Positions 8,635 to 17,751 of a DNA stretch of 64,000 bases are shown here, piece by piece. The number at the start of each line of letters is the position of its first letter. Position 1 is the stretch's first letter. The translations under genes were made by a program, and so were the position numbers. The notes below the pieces were generated by a model, which was not told where the DNA came from, did not search any database, and was given only the letters and a program-made list of their open reading frames with translations. The stretch covers positions 558,001 to 622,000 of the forward strand of contig CAVVAJ010000001.1 of assembly GCA_963746255.1 (NCBI GenBank), in the 5' to 3' direction. Origin of the DNA: DAOVXM01 sp963746255 (GTDB lineage Bacteria; Chloroflexota; Anaerolineae; Anaerolineales; UBA4823).

Positions 8635-9970
8635 TTGAAACCAGATATAGTAGACGCGCTGGTTGTCGGCGGTGGTATTGCGGGTATGCAATCTGCCTTA
8701 GATTTGGCAAATCAAGGATACCGTGTCGCACTGGTGGAGAAGGAACCCAGCATCGGCGGCAAGATGATTGCTTTGAGCAAAGTATTTCCAACGCTGGATT
8801 GCTGCAGCTGCATCACCACCCCGAAAATGTCCGCAGTTGCCCACCACGATAACATCCAGCTTTTTACTTATTGTGAAGTGCAGTCGGTTGGTTTCAAAGG
8901 ACACAGCTATTTGGTTCAAGTCAAAAAGAAACCGCGCTACGTGGATGAGGCTACCTGTACCGGCTGCCGCCAATGTGAGTATGCCTGCCCAATCAACCTC
9001 CCCAATTCCTTTGATATGGGTTTAAGCGCTACGCGAGCAATCCGGGTACCATTTTCCACTGCAGTACCACAGACCGCTACGCTTGATATCGAAAACTGTA
9101 TTCTATGTGGCAAATGTGAAAAGATTTGCCCGGTAAATGCCATCGACTTCAACCAAGAGTTTGAGGAGTTTGAGATCGAAATCTACAGCCCTCATTTTGG
9201 CTACTGGTTATGAAATTACACCACGCGAGGCCAAGAAAGAGTACTCGGCTGACCATATACATAATGTTATCGATGGACTGATGATGGAAAGGTTGTTAGC
9301 CCCCACTGGTCCCTACGGACGAGTTATCCGTCCCAGTGATGGTAAAGAACCGGAATCTATCGCCTACGTTCAGTGTGCAGGATCCCGGGATGAGACCTTG
9401 GGCGTGGAATATTGCTCGCGGGTATGCTGCATGTATGCCATCAAGCAAGCCATGCTGATATCCGGTTCATTACCTCTAGCGGATATTTCGATCTATTACA
9501 TGGATATTCGTGCTTTCGGTAAGGGTTATGAGCAATTCTTCCAAAATGCGCGTGCCATGGGTGTTAATTTCATCAAGGGTAAAGTTGCTTCCATTAGGGA
9601 AGATGAAGATCAGAACCCGATCTTACGAGTGGAATTAATAGAAGAATGTTCTCGGGTGGTTGAACACACTCACGATTTGGTCGTGCTTTCTGTTGGAATG
9701 TTACCTGCTTACGACCCTAGCGGCGTCTATCATGTTTCGAATGGGAATGATCGTTTTATTGATATCCCTTCCCCTAATACATCTCCGTGCGTGACTGACC
9801 AAACAGGTATATTCGCAACTGGGACAGCTGCTGGTCCGATGGACATTGTGGACAGCATCGTTTTGGCTGGTGCGGCGGCAGCTGAAGCTGCCGCATACAT
9901 TGAAGCACAGAGAAATGGGGATCTGCAATTCGTACGCCTAAAAGAAAAAATGGAGGCAATTTATGCCTGA
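8635..9970 (+). CDS. qmoA: QmoA/HdrA-like flavoprotein, apparent +1 frameshift
   Basis: A FAD- and [4Fe-4S]-containing subunit of a heterodisulfide-reductase/Qmo-like complex, about 445 residues when joined. Part one (8635-9213; TTG start behind AAAGGAG) has the FAD motif VVGGGIAGMQSA, the Qmo/HdrA stretch CCSCITTPKM, and two ferredoxin motifs CTGCRQCEYACP and CILCGKCEKICP. Part two (to 9970) carries ILATGYEIT, the VEYCSRVCC block and the C-terminal FAD segment IFATGTAAGPMDIVDS. The two lie in different frames: removing one base near 9184 restores an unbroken HdrA-type sequence. Its end overlaps the next gene by 8 bases. Either a sequence error or a real lesion; I annotate the gene as one. 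Confidence 0.75.
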
Positions 9971-11988
9971 AAAAGAAGGGGAAGATCTACGCATTGGAGT
10001 GTATACCTGTTATTGTGGTGGCAATATCAGCGACGTAGTTCGTTGTGAAAAAGTTGCTGAGACTTTACGGAATATGCCTGATGTAGTCATCTCACGCACC
10101 GACATGTCAATGTGCTCTGACGCCGGACAGGCTCTTATTGAGCAAGATATCAAAGAGAAAGGTGTCAATCGAGTCATCGTAGGTGCTTGTGCTCCATCGC
10201 TCCACGAGCAAACATTTCGCGGCACGGTTACTCGGGCGGGTTTGAATCCATATTTTTATTACCATGTCGGCCTGCGTGAACAAGTCAGCTGGGTGCACCA
10301 CAACAACCATCAAGCTGCGACCGAAAAAGCCATCCGTTTGATGTCCGCTGGATTAGCAAAAGCGCGTTTGCTCTCCGCTCTCGATCCCATAATGTTAGAT
10401 GCAGAGCATCATGCTCTGGTCATCGGGGGTGGAATAGCCGGGCTGCGAACAACCCTGGATGTAGCCCGACGAGGAATCCGTGTCACACTTATTGAAAAAA
10501 CTCCATTTCTGGGAGGTCACGCAGCCCAACTTGAAAAAGTATTTCCCACCGGTGAAAATGCTCGCCAGTCACTCCACAGTCTAATTGAACATGTCACCAC
10601 CAACCCCTTCGTCACTATTTTTACCCAGGCTGAACTGGTTAGTGTGCGCGGATATGTAGGTGATTACCAGGTTCAGATTTTGCAGCAATCTCGTGGTATC
10701 GACAATGAAAACGCCGATGATATCATGGCCGCGTGTACTCAAAGAGTTCCTGACGAATTCAATTACGGCCTCACCACTCGTAAGGTAGTTTACCGTCCTT
10801 ATCCGAATTGTTATCCTCCTACCCCTGCTGTTGACTGGGAAAAACATAGTGGTGAGCCGGTAAACATTAACGGTAAATCCGTCATTCTAAAGAATGATCC
10901 CAAGACCTTCAATTTAGAAGTTGGTGCAATTGTTGTGGCAACCGGGTTTACACCATACGAACCTCACCAGGGTGAGTATGGGTATGGGGAGATCAAAGAA
11001 GTTATTACATTACCTCAGTTCATCCGCTACCTTGCTCTGAATCAAGGCGAACAGATTTTGAAATGGAACGGGCAACCCGTCCGGGATATCGCCCTGGTCC
11101 ACTGTGTAGGCAGCCGCGAAATAGATGGCATCCACGATCCCCAAGAAGACGGGCAGGTGAACAATTATTGTTCACGTGTTTGCTGTACAGCTACCTTGCA
11201 CATGGCAAGTGAATTACGTGAGCGTTTCCCAGAGGTTAATGTTTTCGACCTCTATGAGGACATCCGGACCTATGGACGCGGACACGAAGAATATTATCGA
11301 GGATCGCTGGAAAAGATGGTACGTTTTCTAAGCTTCCACGGGGATGATCGTCCAGAGGTCGTTGCCGCCTTTGAAGGGGATACACATCCCGTGCTAGTCA
11401 AGGTGAGAGATCATCTCACATGGGGAGAAGAAATTGAAATACCTGTGGATTTGGTAGTGTTGGCAGTCGGATTTATGCCCAGCCCGGTCGAAGACTTGGT
11501 TGAAATGTTAAAAATATCGCCGGGTACAGACCGTTTTTTACTGGAAAGCCACCCTAAACTGCGCCCGGTTGAGACGGCTGTTCCTGGCGTGATTTTGGCG
11601 GGTACCGCCCAAGGACCAATGAACATCCAAGAGACTGTCGCGGCTGCTTCTGCTGCAGCTTCAAAGGTTTCGACACTCCTTGCGGCTCGGCAAGGTCAAA
11701 CTGGAACCCTTTGTAGCAAGCGTCGACCTGGAGAAATGTAACGGTACAGGGGCTTGTGTTGAGGTTTGTGAATACGAGGATGCCATTGCTTTGGAAACAA
11801 TCATTATCGATGGTCGGAATGTCCAACGGGCAGGTGTCATACCGGCGAACTGCTCAGGCTGCGGCAACTGCGTCAGCGCCTGCCCGAATCGTGCTATCGA
11901 TATCCAGGGATGGACCTTGGGCCAATACGAAGCCATGGTGGATGCCATCAGCGTTGATTTGCCACAATTTTTCGAGGTGACAGCATGA
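9963..11988 (+). CDS. qmoB: HdrA/QmoB-like flavoprotein, apparent +1 frameshift before C-terminal ferredoxin
   Basis: A second, longer HdrA-type subunit (~675 residues joined). It has the HdrA N-terminal domain (GVYTCYCGGNIS, MCSDAGQ, ACAPSLHEQTF), the FAD motif VIGGGIAGLRTT, VVATGF, and the VNNYCSRVCC block. The inserted ferredoxin domain, with eight cysteines in the neighbouring paralogue, has lost nearly all of them here (CTQRVPDEFNYGL). The C-terminal ferredoxin (from about 11700) is one frame over; dropping one base near 11692 joins them as KVKLEPFVASVD. In it, cluster 1 reads CNGTGACVEVC, missing the second Cys, while cluster 2 (CSGCGNCVSACP) is complete. Role: electron bifurcation or relay between the flavin subunits and QmoC. 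Its end overlaps the next start (ATGA). Confidence 0.75.
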
Positions 11989-12278
11989 GCAACCGAGAAG
12001 AAGCAAAAAAACGAACAATGATGCTCAAGCGATTACGAACAGAACACGCGAATTCAGTAGAGCGCACTCAAGGATTGCTCAAAGAACAAAAACAAGTTGA
12101 AAAACTCATCTTCCAATCTATCCGCGATAAGGCGAAAACGGTTCCGGAAATTGCCGCCGAAGTAAACATACCTACCCACCAAGTGCTCTGGTACCTGACA
12201 GCCTATAAGAAATATGACATCGTTGTAGAGGAAGGGATGTGTGGTGATTATTTACTTTACAGGCGAATACAGGAGTAA
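11985..12278 (+). CDS. Small winged-helix-like protein inside the Hdr/Qmo operon
   Basis: A 97-residue protein, translationally coupled (ATGA overlap) to the HdrA-like gene and 5 bp before the QmoC-like gene. Residues 1-40 are highly charged and probably helical; residues 45-80 (FQSIRDKAKTVPEIAAEVNI, PTHQVLWYLTAYKKYDIV) look like a winged-helix with a recognition helix. It is the only non-redox gene in the middle of the operon. Such folds can bind DNA, but a structural or assembly role in the complex is equally possible. I do not recognise a named family. Confidence 0.6.
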   Translation: MSNREEAKKRTMMLKRLRTEHANSVERTQGLLKEQKQVEKLIFQSIRDKAKTVPEIAAEVNIPTHQVLWYLTAYKKYDIVVEEGMCGDYLLYRRIQE

Positions 12279-12283
12279 GTTAC

Positions 12284-13420
12284 ATGACCACGTGCGTTGA
12301 TCCTCAGGTAATGATTGAAATCAAGGAATTCGGAGCAGTCGGCATCGAAAAATGCTTCAACTGCGGAAATTGTACTGCCATTTGCCCCCTCACAAGTGAC
12401 GAGTATCCCTTCCCGCGCAACATGATCCGCATGGTACAAATCGGCAAACGTGAACGGTTGAAACAGCATTTAGATCCCTGGTTGTGCTACTACTGTGGAG
12501 AATGCTCGGACACCTGTCCCAAGGGAGCCGAACCGGGCGAGACTATGATGGCCATGCGCCGCTGGCTGACGGCTCAATATGACTGGACTGGATTATCACG
12601 TAAGACATACACATCCAAAGGCTGGATGATATTTCTGCTCATGATGGCGGTGGCGATTGTTGTAGTGTTAGCCACCATGCTACACGGCCCGATCGTCACT
12701 AGTCAGGTGGAATTGAACACTTTTGCCCCGGTTGAAATCATCCACACTGCAGACTTGATTCTGGCGGCGGTACTGGGTATCTACTTACTCACAAACCTGG
12801 GGCGAATGTACTATTTTGTCTCCAAGCAAATGAAACATATTCCCTTCCATATCTACCTAAGTGAAGCTTGGAACCTGATCTACCATACTGCCACCCAGCA
12901 ACGTTTTTTGGAATGCGAAAACAACCGCCAACGATGGGTAAACCACCTGATCACAGCGGCAGGATATGCAACTATGTTCTTGCTGATCGTAGTCTTTCTA
13001 TCCTGGTTTCAGACCGACAACATCTATCCCCTCTACCACCCCCAGCGCTGGTTGGGTTACTTGGCGGCCGGAGCACTGATTTATGGTGGCGTTGAAGCAG
13101 TCATTGGACGAGTGCAAAAGCGCCATCAAATGCACAAACATTCGCTCGCCAGCGACTGGCTTTTCCCCATCCTGTTAGTACTGCTCGCGGTATCCGGTTT
13201 GACTATCAACTTCTTGCGTTATCAAAACATGCCAATGGCGACTTACTACACTTATGTGGCTCATCTGGCAATTATGATGATGCTTTACGTCACAGTAGGA
13301 CCAATGGGTAAGTGGGCGCACCTGATTTACCGGCCCTTTGCGGTGTACTTCCAGGCTGTCAAGGTCAGAGCGAAACAAGTTCAAGATGAATCATCTGCTG
13401 TCCCCGCGACAGCAAATTGA
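12284..13420 (+). CDS. qmoC: QmoC-like membrane subunit (HdrC ferredoxin fused to cytochrome-b-like domain)
   Basis: A 378-residue fusion. Residues ~20-90 hold two [4Fe-4S] motifs of HdrC type, CFNCGNCTAICP and CYYCGECSDTCPKGAEPGE. Six hydrophobic segments follow (about residues 110-130, 145-170, 215-240, 250-270, 285-305, 315-335), as in the HdrE/NarI-like cytochrome-b half of QmoC, with histidines at the edges of several (IIHTADL, VNHLIT, VAHLAIM) that could bind haem b. It should exchange electrons between the cytoplasmic Hdr/Qmo-like flavoproteins and membrane quinone. The start follows GGAG. In sulfate reducers Qmo serves APS reductase; no apr gene is seen here. Confidence 0.82.
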   Translation: MTTCVDPQVMIEIKEFGAVGIEKCFNCGNCTAICPLTSDEYPFPRNMIRMVQIGKRERLKQHLDPWLCYYCGECSDTCPKGAEPGETMMAMRRWLTAQYDWTGLSRKTYTSKGWMIFLLMMAVAIVVVLATMLHGPIVTSQVELNTFAPVEIIHTADLILAAVLGIYLLTNLGRMYYFVSKQMKHIPFHIYLSEAWNLIYHTATQQRFLECENNRQRWVNHLITAAGYATMFLLIVVFLSWFQTDNIYPLYHPQRWLGYLAAGALIYGGVEAVIGRVQKRHQMHKHSLASDWLFPILLVLLAVSGLTINFLRYQNMPMATYYTYVAHLAIMMMLYVTVGPMGKWAHLIYRPFAVYFQAVKVRAKQVQDESSAVPATAN

Positions 13421-13460
13421 GATCTACCAAAATATCTGGTCCTAAAAAAGGAGATTAATT

Positions 13461-13823
13461 ATGACTGAGAAAATGGCTGTCGTTTGCAACGGTAACACTG
13501 CGGCAAATATAATGCCGACCCTGATCTTTTCATCCTCGGGATTAAGCCTCGACTATAAAGTGCATGTCTTCTTCTGCCCTGCTGGTGCAAACTGGCTGCT
13601 AAAAGGTGAGTTGGAGAAGCTCGGTACACCAAAAGGCTTACCCAACCCGGTTGACTTATTCAACACAATTCTGGATTTGGAAGGAGAGATCGTACTGTGT
13701 GAGCTGGCCTTGGAAAATAAGGACATCGATCCTAAAGACTTACGTGACGAACGTATTTTGATCAAAAAAGCCCCACCATACCTAATGGATATTGAAGGAG
13801 CGAGCCAGACATTCACGTTTTAG
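13461..13823 (+). CDS. DsrE/DsrF-like sulfur-relay protein
   Basis: A 120-residue alpha/beta protein of the DsrE/TusD superfamily. Recognisable features are the N-terminal strand and loop (MAVVCNGNTAANIMPTLIFS), the strand-helix KVHVFFCPAGANWLL, and a Cys in VLCELALENKDI at the position where DsrE2-type proteins keep a sulfur-binding Cys. Members accept persulfide sulfur from TusA. It is the last gene of the operon, 40 bp after qmoC, with its own GGAG site, and is followed by an intrinsic-type hairpin. Pairing with TusA at the other end of the operon strongly suggests a sulfur-transfer relay feeding the Hdr/Qmo-like complex. Confidence 0.78.
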   Translation: MTEKMAVVCNGNTAANIMPTLIFSSSGLSLDYKVHVFFCPAGANWLLKGELEKLGTPKGLPNPVDLFNTILDLEGEIVLCELALENKDIDPKDLRDERILIKKAPPYLMDIEGASQTFTF

Positions 13824-13853
13824 CTACAGGAAGGTGTTGCTAAGTTCATAGAA

Positions 13854-13876
13854 GCTCCACGAATAATGCGTGGAGC
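13854..13876 (+). terminator. Hairpin after the sulfur operon
   Basis: GCTCCACG at 13854-13861 pairs exactly with CGTGGAGC at 13869-13876, loop of 7, followed by CTTTAT. An intrinsic-type terminator (short T tract) 30 bp past the dsrE-like stop. Confidence 0.65.
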
Positions 13877-13906
13877 CTTTATGCCATAACAGGAAATTGT
13901 GAATCG

Positions 13907-15019
13907 ATGGCGACTACAACAAAGCGGTTATTTTTGGAAAGCCTCGGGACACTCCTGTGTGTAATTGTGCTGGGTGTAGTTACATTTGGCTCCTTTCTGC
14001 TCTTGCCAGCGCATTTACACTATCATATAGAAGAAAGATATTCATTATCAACTGACGGAAGCGGGTCTGCTGTCTACCTGGGGGTGCTTGTACCCAAAAG
14101 CGGTCCATACCAGGAAGTGAAAAATGTCAACATATCTTGGGATGGTGTCCAGGAAAGAGAAGCTAAACAGAATGTTGAAATCATTAAACTCTCAGGTGAA
14201 ATAGAAGATACGAGCAAACGAGATGCAGTTATCAGCTACGATGTCATCCTGCCGCAAGGAAAAGTAAGCTGGGAAGCCCCTGTTGAAGAATTTCAGCGAT
14301 TACCTCAACGCGGAATCGAATCCGACCATCCCTGTATCAAGGAGCAGGTTTCGCATGTTACATTCGGTTCCACAATGGAAGATGTTTACCGGATCTATGA
14401 TTTTACATCTGAATACCTGGTCTACTCCCTGGGAGAAAAAGGCTGCACTTCTCCATCTGCCCTGACCGCATTTTTGACACACAAAGGTGTCTGTGGTGAA
14501 TTCGCGAAATTGATGGTAGCGTTCAGTCGTGCATCAGGAATATCAGCCCAAATGATAAGCGGTATTACCCTACCTGACCTTGTGGTTTCTGGGTCATCAC
14601 AAACCAAGACTTGGGGTCATCCCGGGGAATCACATGCCTGGGTAGAATTCTATTCTGATGGGGCTTGGACGATGGCAGATCCCACAGTGAGAGATGGATA
14701 TCTAAAATGGCTAAACTTTGGTCGAAACAATGGGCGCCACCTATCTTATGGAGAATTCGAACAGGAAAGTATTGCTTATCGCGAGATGCAGTTGTGGGCA
14801 TACAATCAGGGCAATATCTTCGAATCTAAGCACAATTCACTAAAGTTTGTCGCTTCAGCAGATACTAATAAGGTTTCGATAACACCTTGCTCATTTGTTC
14901 AAAAGGGTTGGGATAGTCGTTGGGTAAACACCATCGTGACACTATTCCTTACCACCACTATTCTTTGTACCTTCCGTGCTAGATATTCACTGTTTTCAAG
15001 CCATCACTCCTCGAGTTAA
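13907..15019 (+). CDS. Membrane-anchored transglutaminase-like protein
   Basis: A 370-residue protein with a hydrophobic segment near the N-terminus (residues ~10-32, LGTLLCVIVLGVVTFGSFLL) and another near the C-terminus (TIVTLFLTTTILCTF), so it is probably tethered at both ends with the middle outside the cell. Residues ~190-270 form a transglutaminase-like (cysteine-protease fold) domain with the triad visible: Cys in HKGVCGEFAKL, His in ESHAWVEFY and Asp in MADPT. Bacterial members are usually peptidases or of unknown activity rather than true transglutaminases. It lies just after the sulfur operon's terminator, so is probably transcribed separately. Confidence 0.75.
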   Translation: MATTTKRLFLESLGTLLCVIVLGVVTFGSFLLLPAHLHYHIEERYSLSTDGSGSAVYLGVLVPKSGPYQEVKNVNISWDGVQEREAKQNVEIIKLSGEIEDTSKRDAVISYDVILPQGKVSWEAPVEEFQRLPQRGIESDHPCIKEQVSHVTFGSTMEDVYRIYDFTSEYLVYSLGEKGCTSPSALTAFLTHKGVCGEFAKLMVAFSRASGISAQMISGITLPDLVVSGSSQTKTWGHPGESHAWVEFYSDGAWTMADPTVRDGYLKWLNFGRNNGRHLSYGEFEQESIAYREMQLWAYNQGNIFESKHNSLKFVASADTNKVSITPCSFVQKGWDSRWVNTIVTLFLTTTILCTFRARYSLFSSHHSSS

Positions 15020-15036
15020 TCATCACACATTATCGT

Positions 15037-15963
15037 TCATGGCGATTTAGCTCGTTGTAGCAAATCGTCATTTGCTGGATCGTGAACAAAGCCCCAAAAT
15101 ACCTCTTGGGTTCGATTCGGCACCTCTAATGTTCGCCGCACCATATAGATCGTACGCCGGAGATCAACACCAGCGATCGGTACTTCGACCACTGCTCGTC
15201 TTTTTAGGGCACAATTAGCCGCTAAACGGGATACAAATGAGACACCAAATCCGGCTGCGACTGTCTCTACAATTGCTTCTGCATTCCCCAGCTCCAAGAA
15301 TATATCTAAATCATCCAAGGTGATATCATACTTGACAAGCTCGGTTAACATCACCCTGCGTGTACCCGCAGTTGGTTCACGAAGGATGAACGGGACTTCG
15401 AGCAGGTCCGCTGGTTGGATGGATTGCCGGGAAGCCCAGGGATGATTCGCAGGAACGATTAAAGTGATGAAATCTTCGAAGAAATCCTGAATTTCTAAAC
15501 CTGTTTCTGAAGCTTCCCGGCTGAGTACGCCTAAGTTTGCTTCTTCTTCCAATAATCGGGGGACAACATACTCGGGCGTACATGATAGTATCGTAACTTT
15601 CACCCATGGGTACCGTTGGTGGAAACGCCCTGCAAGCAGTGGGAGTAGATACTTGCCGCTGGTAGTACTGCAGGCAATTCGAAGATGTCCAACAAGCTTC
15701 TCCTGCAAGGATGACATCATCTCTTGCATTTCGACCGATTGACGGATCAATTTATGTGCCCATGGCAGAAGAAGACGACCAGCTTCGGTCAAATGCAAAC
15801 CAGAACCTGAACGCTCGAATAAGACAACCCCAAGGTCTCGTTCAAGAACTTTAATATGATGGCTAATCGTAGGCTGGGTGAGATGCAAGCGTCTCGCAGC
15901 CTCAGAAAAACTCAGTGTCTCGGCTGAATTGAGAAAAACTTTAAGTCTGATGAGTTCAATCAT
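15037..15963 (-). CDS. LysR-family transcription regulator
   Basis: A 308-residue regulator with the standard N-terminal winged helix (LKVFLNSAETLSFSEAARRL, then HLTQPTISHHIKVLERDLG) and a C-terminal periplasmic-binding-like effector domain from about residue 90. Length and layout are typical of the CysL/CbbR branch, which respond to small metabolites. It is the last gene of the minus-strand run, beyond the radical SAM gene, with a 140-bp gap that could carry its own promoter and the TTGTGACAA palindrome at 16045-16053. Targets are not evident. Confidence 0.87.
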   Translation of the reverse strand: MIELIRLKVFLNSAETLSFSEAARRLHLTQPTISHHIKVLERDLGVVLFERSGSGLHLTEAGRLLLPWAHKLIRQSVEMQEMMSSLQEKLVGHLRIACSTTSGKYLLPLLAGRFHQRYPWVKVTILSCTPEYVVPRLLEEEANLGVLSREASETGLEIQDFFEDFITLIVPANHPWASRQSIQPADLLEVPFILREPTAGTRRVMLTELVKYDITLDDLDIFLELGNAEAIVETVAAGFGVSFVSRLAANCALKRRAVVEVPIAGVDLRRTIYMVRRTLEVPNRTQEVFWGFVHDPANDDLLQRAKSP

Positions 15964-16041
15964 CTACCTTATCTCCGAGCATGTAATTGTTGAATGGTGA
16001 CAAGGGATTCTTATGCACTAACTTGACTCCTACTCACGCTG

Positions 16042-16053
16042 ATATTGTGACAA
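16042..16053. promoter_or_regulatory. ATATTGTGACAA motif in lysR promoter region
   Basis: Contains the 9-bp palindrome TTGTGACAA. The same string occurs inside the PadR-promoter inverted repeat (20757-20767, ATTGTGACAAT). Shared motif suggests one regulator may act at both sites; this rests on two occurrences only. Confidence 0.3.
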
Positions 16054-16103
16054 GTCTCGATCGATAGACCAACCAACAATAACAGGAGAGCAAACCGTGC
16101 AGT

Positions 16104-17075
16104 CTATTTTAAGGATATTGGGTTGTTGTTTGGATAGTAAGATTCAACCGAGCTCCAGAATGTTACTCCATAACGTTCAACCTTCTGAGCACGACCACTG
16201 GCGATTAACTCATCCAAAGCAGCGTGTACTTCACCGCCGCCCCAAGCAGACAGTGTGTTTTCAAGCTCAATTTGGCGCATTGGGTGGCGAGTGATGATCG
16301 CCATGATGGCATCGACAACCTTATCATATATTCCAAGATTGTAATTGCCCTCTACGAAAGTAAATATATGCACCTTGTCACCCAAAATGGCTCTAGCCCT
16401 AATCAGCCCTTCTTCATCAGTCGGCTGCACCCAGGTTTCGGCAGGGGGTCGAATGGGCTGATTAATGTGAATTTCATCTGGATCTACATCCGCCAAAACA
16501 CGAGAGATATCACGCAGTGCAATTTCGGTGTCATTTTGTCCATGCACAAGCATGACTTCCACACATATTTGGCCCCGATATGATCCACGAAATGCGACTA
16601 ACCCAGCCACATATTGGTTAAATGGGTTGTGAGGATGAGGCCGATTCAAAGAGCGGTAGAGAGCTTCACTACCTGCATCCAGGGAAGGTAAAACCATATC
16701 AGCGGCGGCTAAATCCCGGCGCACGGCTGGAAGGTGCAGCAGGGCACCGTTCGTTATTACCGCTACCGGGATTGATGTAATTGATTTCACTTGCTGGATC
16801 ATCCACCCAAGACCGCTATGCAATGTCGGTTCACCACTGCCAACAAAAGTCACCCAATCGATGTCCCCGGCGGTGTGTTGTTCCAGGGCTGACGCAACCT
16901 CTCCCAATATCAGGTCTTGATTTACATACGCGCGGCGATCGTTGGTCAGCGGGCGGGTACGTCCAAGCTGGCAGTAGACACAGTTCCAATTACAGGTTTT
17001 CAATGGTACCGGATCGATCCCCAAGGAACGACCCAAGCGGCGCGAAGGGACTGGTCCGAAAACATGTTTCAACAT
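16104..17075 (-). CDS. Radical SAM protein linked to NifX/MinD cluster
   Basis: A 323-residue radical SAM enzyme. The SAM/[4Fe-4S] motif is CNWNCVYC (CxxxCxxC) at residues ~28-35, followed by GSGEPTLHSG, the GEP-type SAM contact. It starts with VFGPVPSRRLGRSLGIDPVP, a signature of a branch found in anaerobes next to MinD-like ATPases and NifX-like proteins. The C-terminal ~70 residues (MRQIELENTLSAWGGGEVH onward) look like a small helical winged domain. Likely involved in cofactor or modification chemistry; the substrate is unknown. It is the last gene of the metallocluster operon, 15 bp after the NifX-like gene. Confidence 0.78.
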   Translation of the reverse strand: MLKHVFGPVPSRRLGRSLGIDPVPLKTCNWNCVYCQLGRTRPLTNDRRAYVNQDLILGEVASALEQHTAGDIDWVTFVGSGEPTLHSGLGWMIQQVKSITSIPVAVITNGALLHLPAVRRDLAAADMVLPSLDAGSEALYRSLNRPHPHNPFNQYVAGLVAFRGSYRGQICVEVMLVHGQNDTEIALRDISRVLADVDPDEIHINQPIRPPAETWVQPTDEEGLIRARAILGDKVHIFTFVEGNYNLGIYDKVVDAIMAIITRHPMRQIELENTLSAWGGGEVHAALDELIASGRAQKVERYGVTFWSSVESYYPNNNPISLK

Positions 17076-17090
17076 GGGATAGGATATAAA

Positions 17091-17459
17091 TTAATGCCCG
17101 TGTTCAACACTCTCCCGGCAGGGTGCCGCACCAGAAAGCTGGCCATTCAGGTAGGACTCTACTGCAGTCTGGGCTGTCCCGGTCGCACCCGTGGCAGTAT
17201 TAATGCCAAACTCCTGGAAGAATTGGATTGCGCGCCCTCCCATTCCGCCGCTGATCATCACATCAGCTTCCTGTTGGTGAATGAACCCCGGGACTTGGCC
17301 TGGTTGATGGTTCCCGAAAAATGGATTCGCAATCACTGCAACGCTTTTTACGTCGTCTGCATCCAAGTCCACTAAGGCAAAATAGGGGCAGCGCCCAAAA
17401 TGATGGGCAACGATGCTATCTAAACCGTCGTTAGTCTCTACAGATATCGCAATTCTCAT
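17091..17459 (-). CDS. NifX/NifB-C-terminal-like protein (dinitrogenase Fe-Mo cofactor family), copy 1
   Basis: A 122-residue protein of the family that binds iron-molybdenum or iron-sulfur cofactor precursors (NifX, NafY and NifB C-terminus). Seen: start MRIAISVETN, HHFGRCPYFALVD (the conserved FGR block) and VMISGGMGGRAIQFFQEFGI. The C-terminus has His and Cys (APCRESVEHGH) that might bind metal. There is no nif gene in the window, so it is one of the many stand-alone members found in anaerobes near Mrp/MinD ATPases. Four bases separate it from the DUF59 gene. Confidence 0.82.
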   Translation of the reverse strand: MRIAISVETNDGLDSIVAHHFGRCPYFALVDLDADDVKSVAVIANPFFGNHQPGQVPGFIHQQEADVMISGGMGGRAIQFFQEFGINTATGATGTAQTAVESYLNGQLSGAAPCRESVEHGH

Positions 17460-17463
17460 TGTA

Positions 17464-17751
17464 TTACTCCTTGTTGATAAGTTTGGTTAGTTCGTTAGCA
17501 GCAACGTAGCCAGTAACCTCGATTACCTGGGCAGTGACACCAGGGACCTCAGCCACGGCTTGCTTGATCTGCTGAACTAAGAATACGGCGATTGGACAAA
17601 GCGGGGAGGAAGGGTGGAAGGTGTATCCCACTTGCCCACCAGCTTTAACGGTGAGATTCTCAACCAATCGCATACGCACTACATCGGCCCCAGTTTCGGG
17701 ATCTACAACGGTCTTCAGACGATCAATGATTGCCAGCAGCAGATCGTTCAT
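17464..17751 (-). CDS. MIP18/DUF59 (SufT-like) protein
   Basis: A 95-residue protein of the MIP18/PaaD/SufT-type family, linked to Fe-S cluster delivery. Seen: LKTVVDPETGADVVRMRLVE (family hallmark VxDPExxxxIvxLGLV), then YTFHPSSPLCPIAVFLVQQI (family T..s.aCP.a..l...i), whose Cys is the conserved functional residue. It overlaps the next MinD-like gene by 4 bases, so the two are translationally coupled. A carrier or adaptor for the ATPases is the natural reading. Confidence 0.8.
   Translation of the reverse strand: MNDLLLAIIDRLKTVVDPETGADVVRMRLVENLTVKAGGQVGYTFHPSSPLCPIAVFLVQQIKQAVAEVPGVTAQVIEVTGYVAANELTKLINKE

Noticed and set aside
9140..9215. Programmed +1 frameshift in the QmoA-like gene
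   Set aside because: The restored motif ILATGYE requires the shift well before the in-frame TGA, with no slip motif seen; the similar breaks elsewhere argue for error or decay instead.
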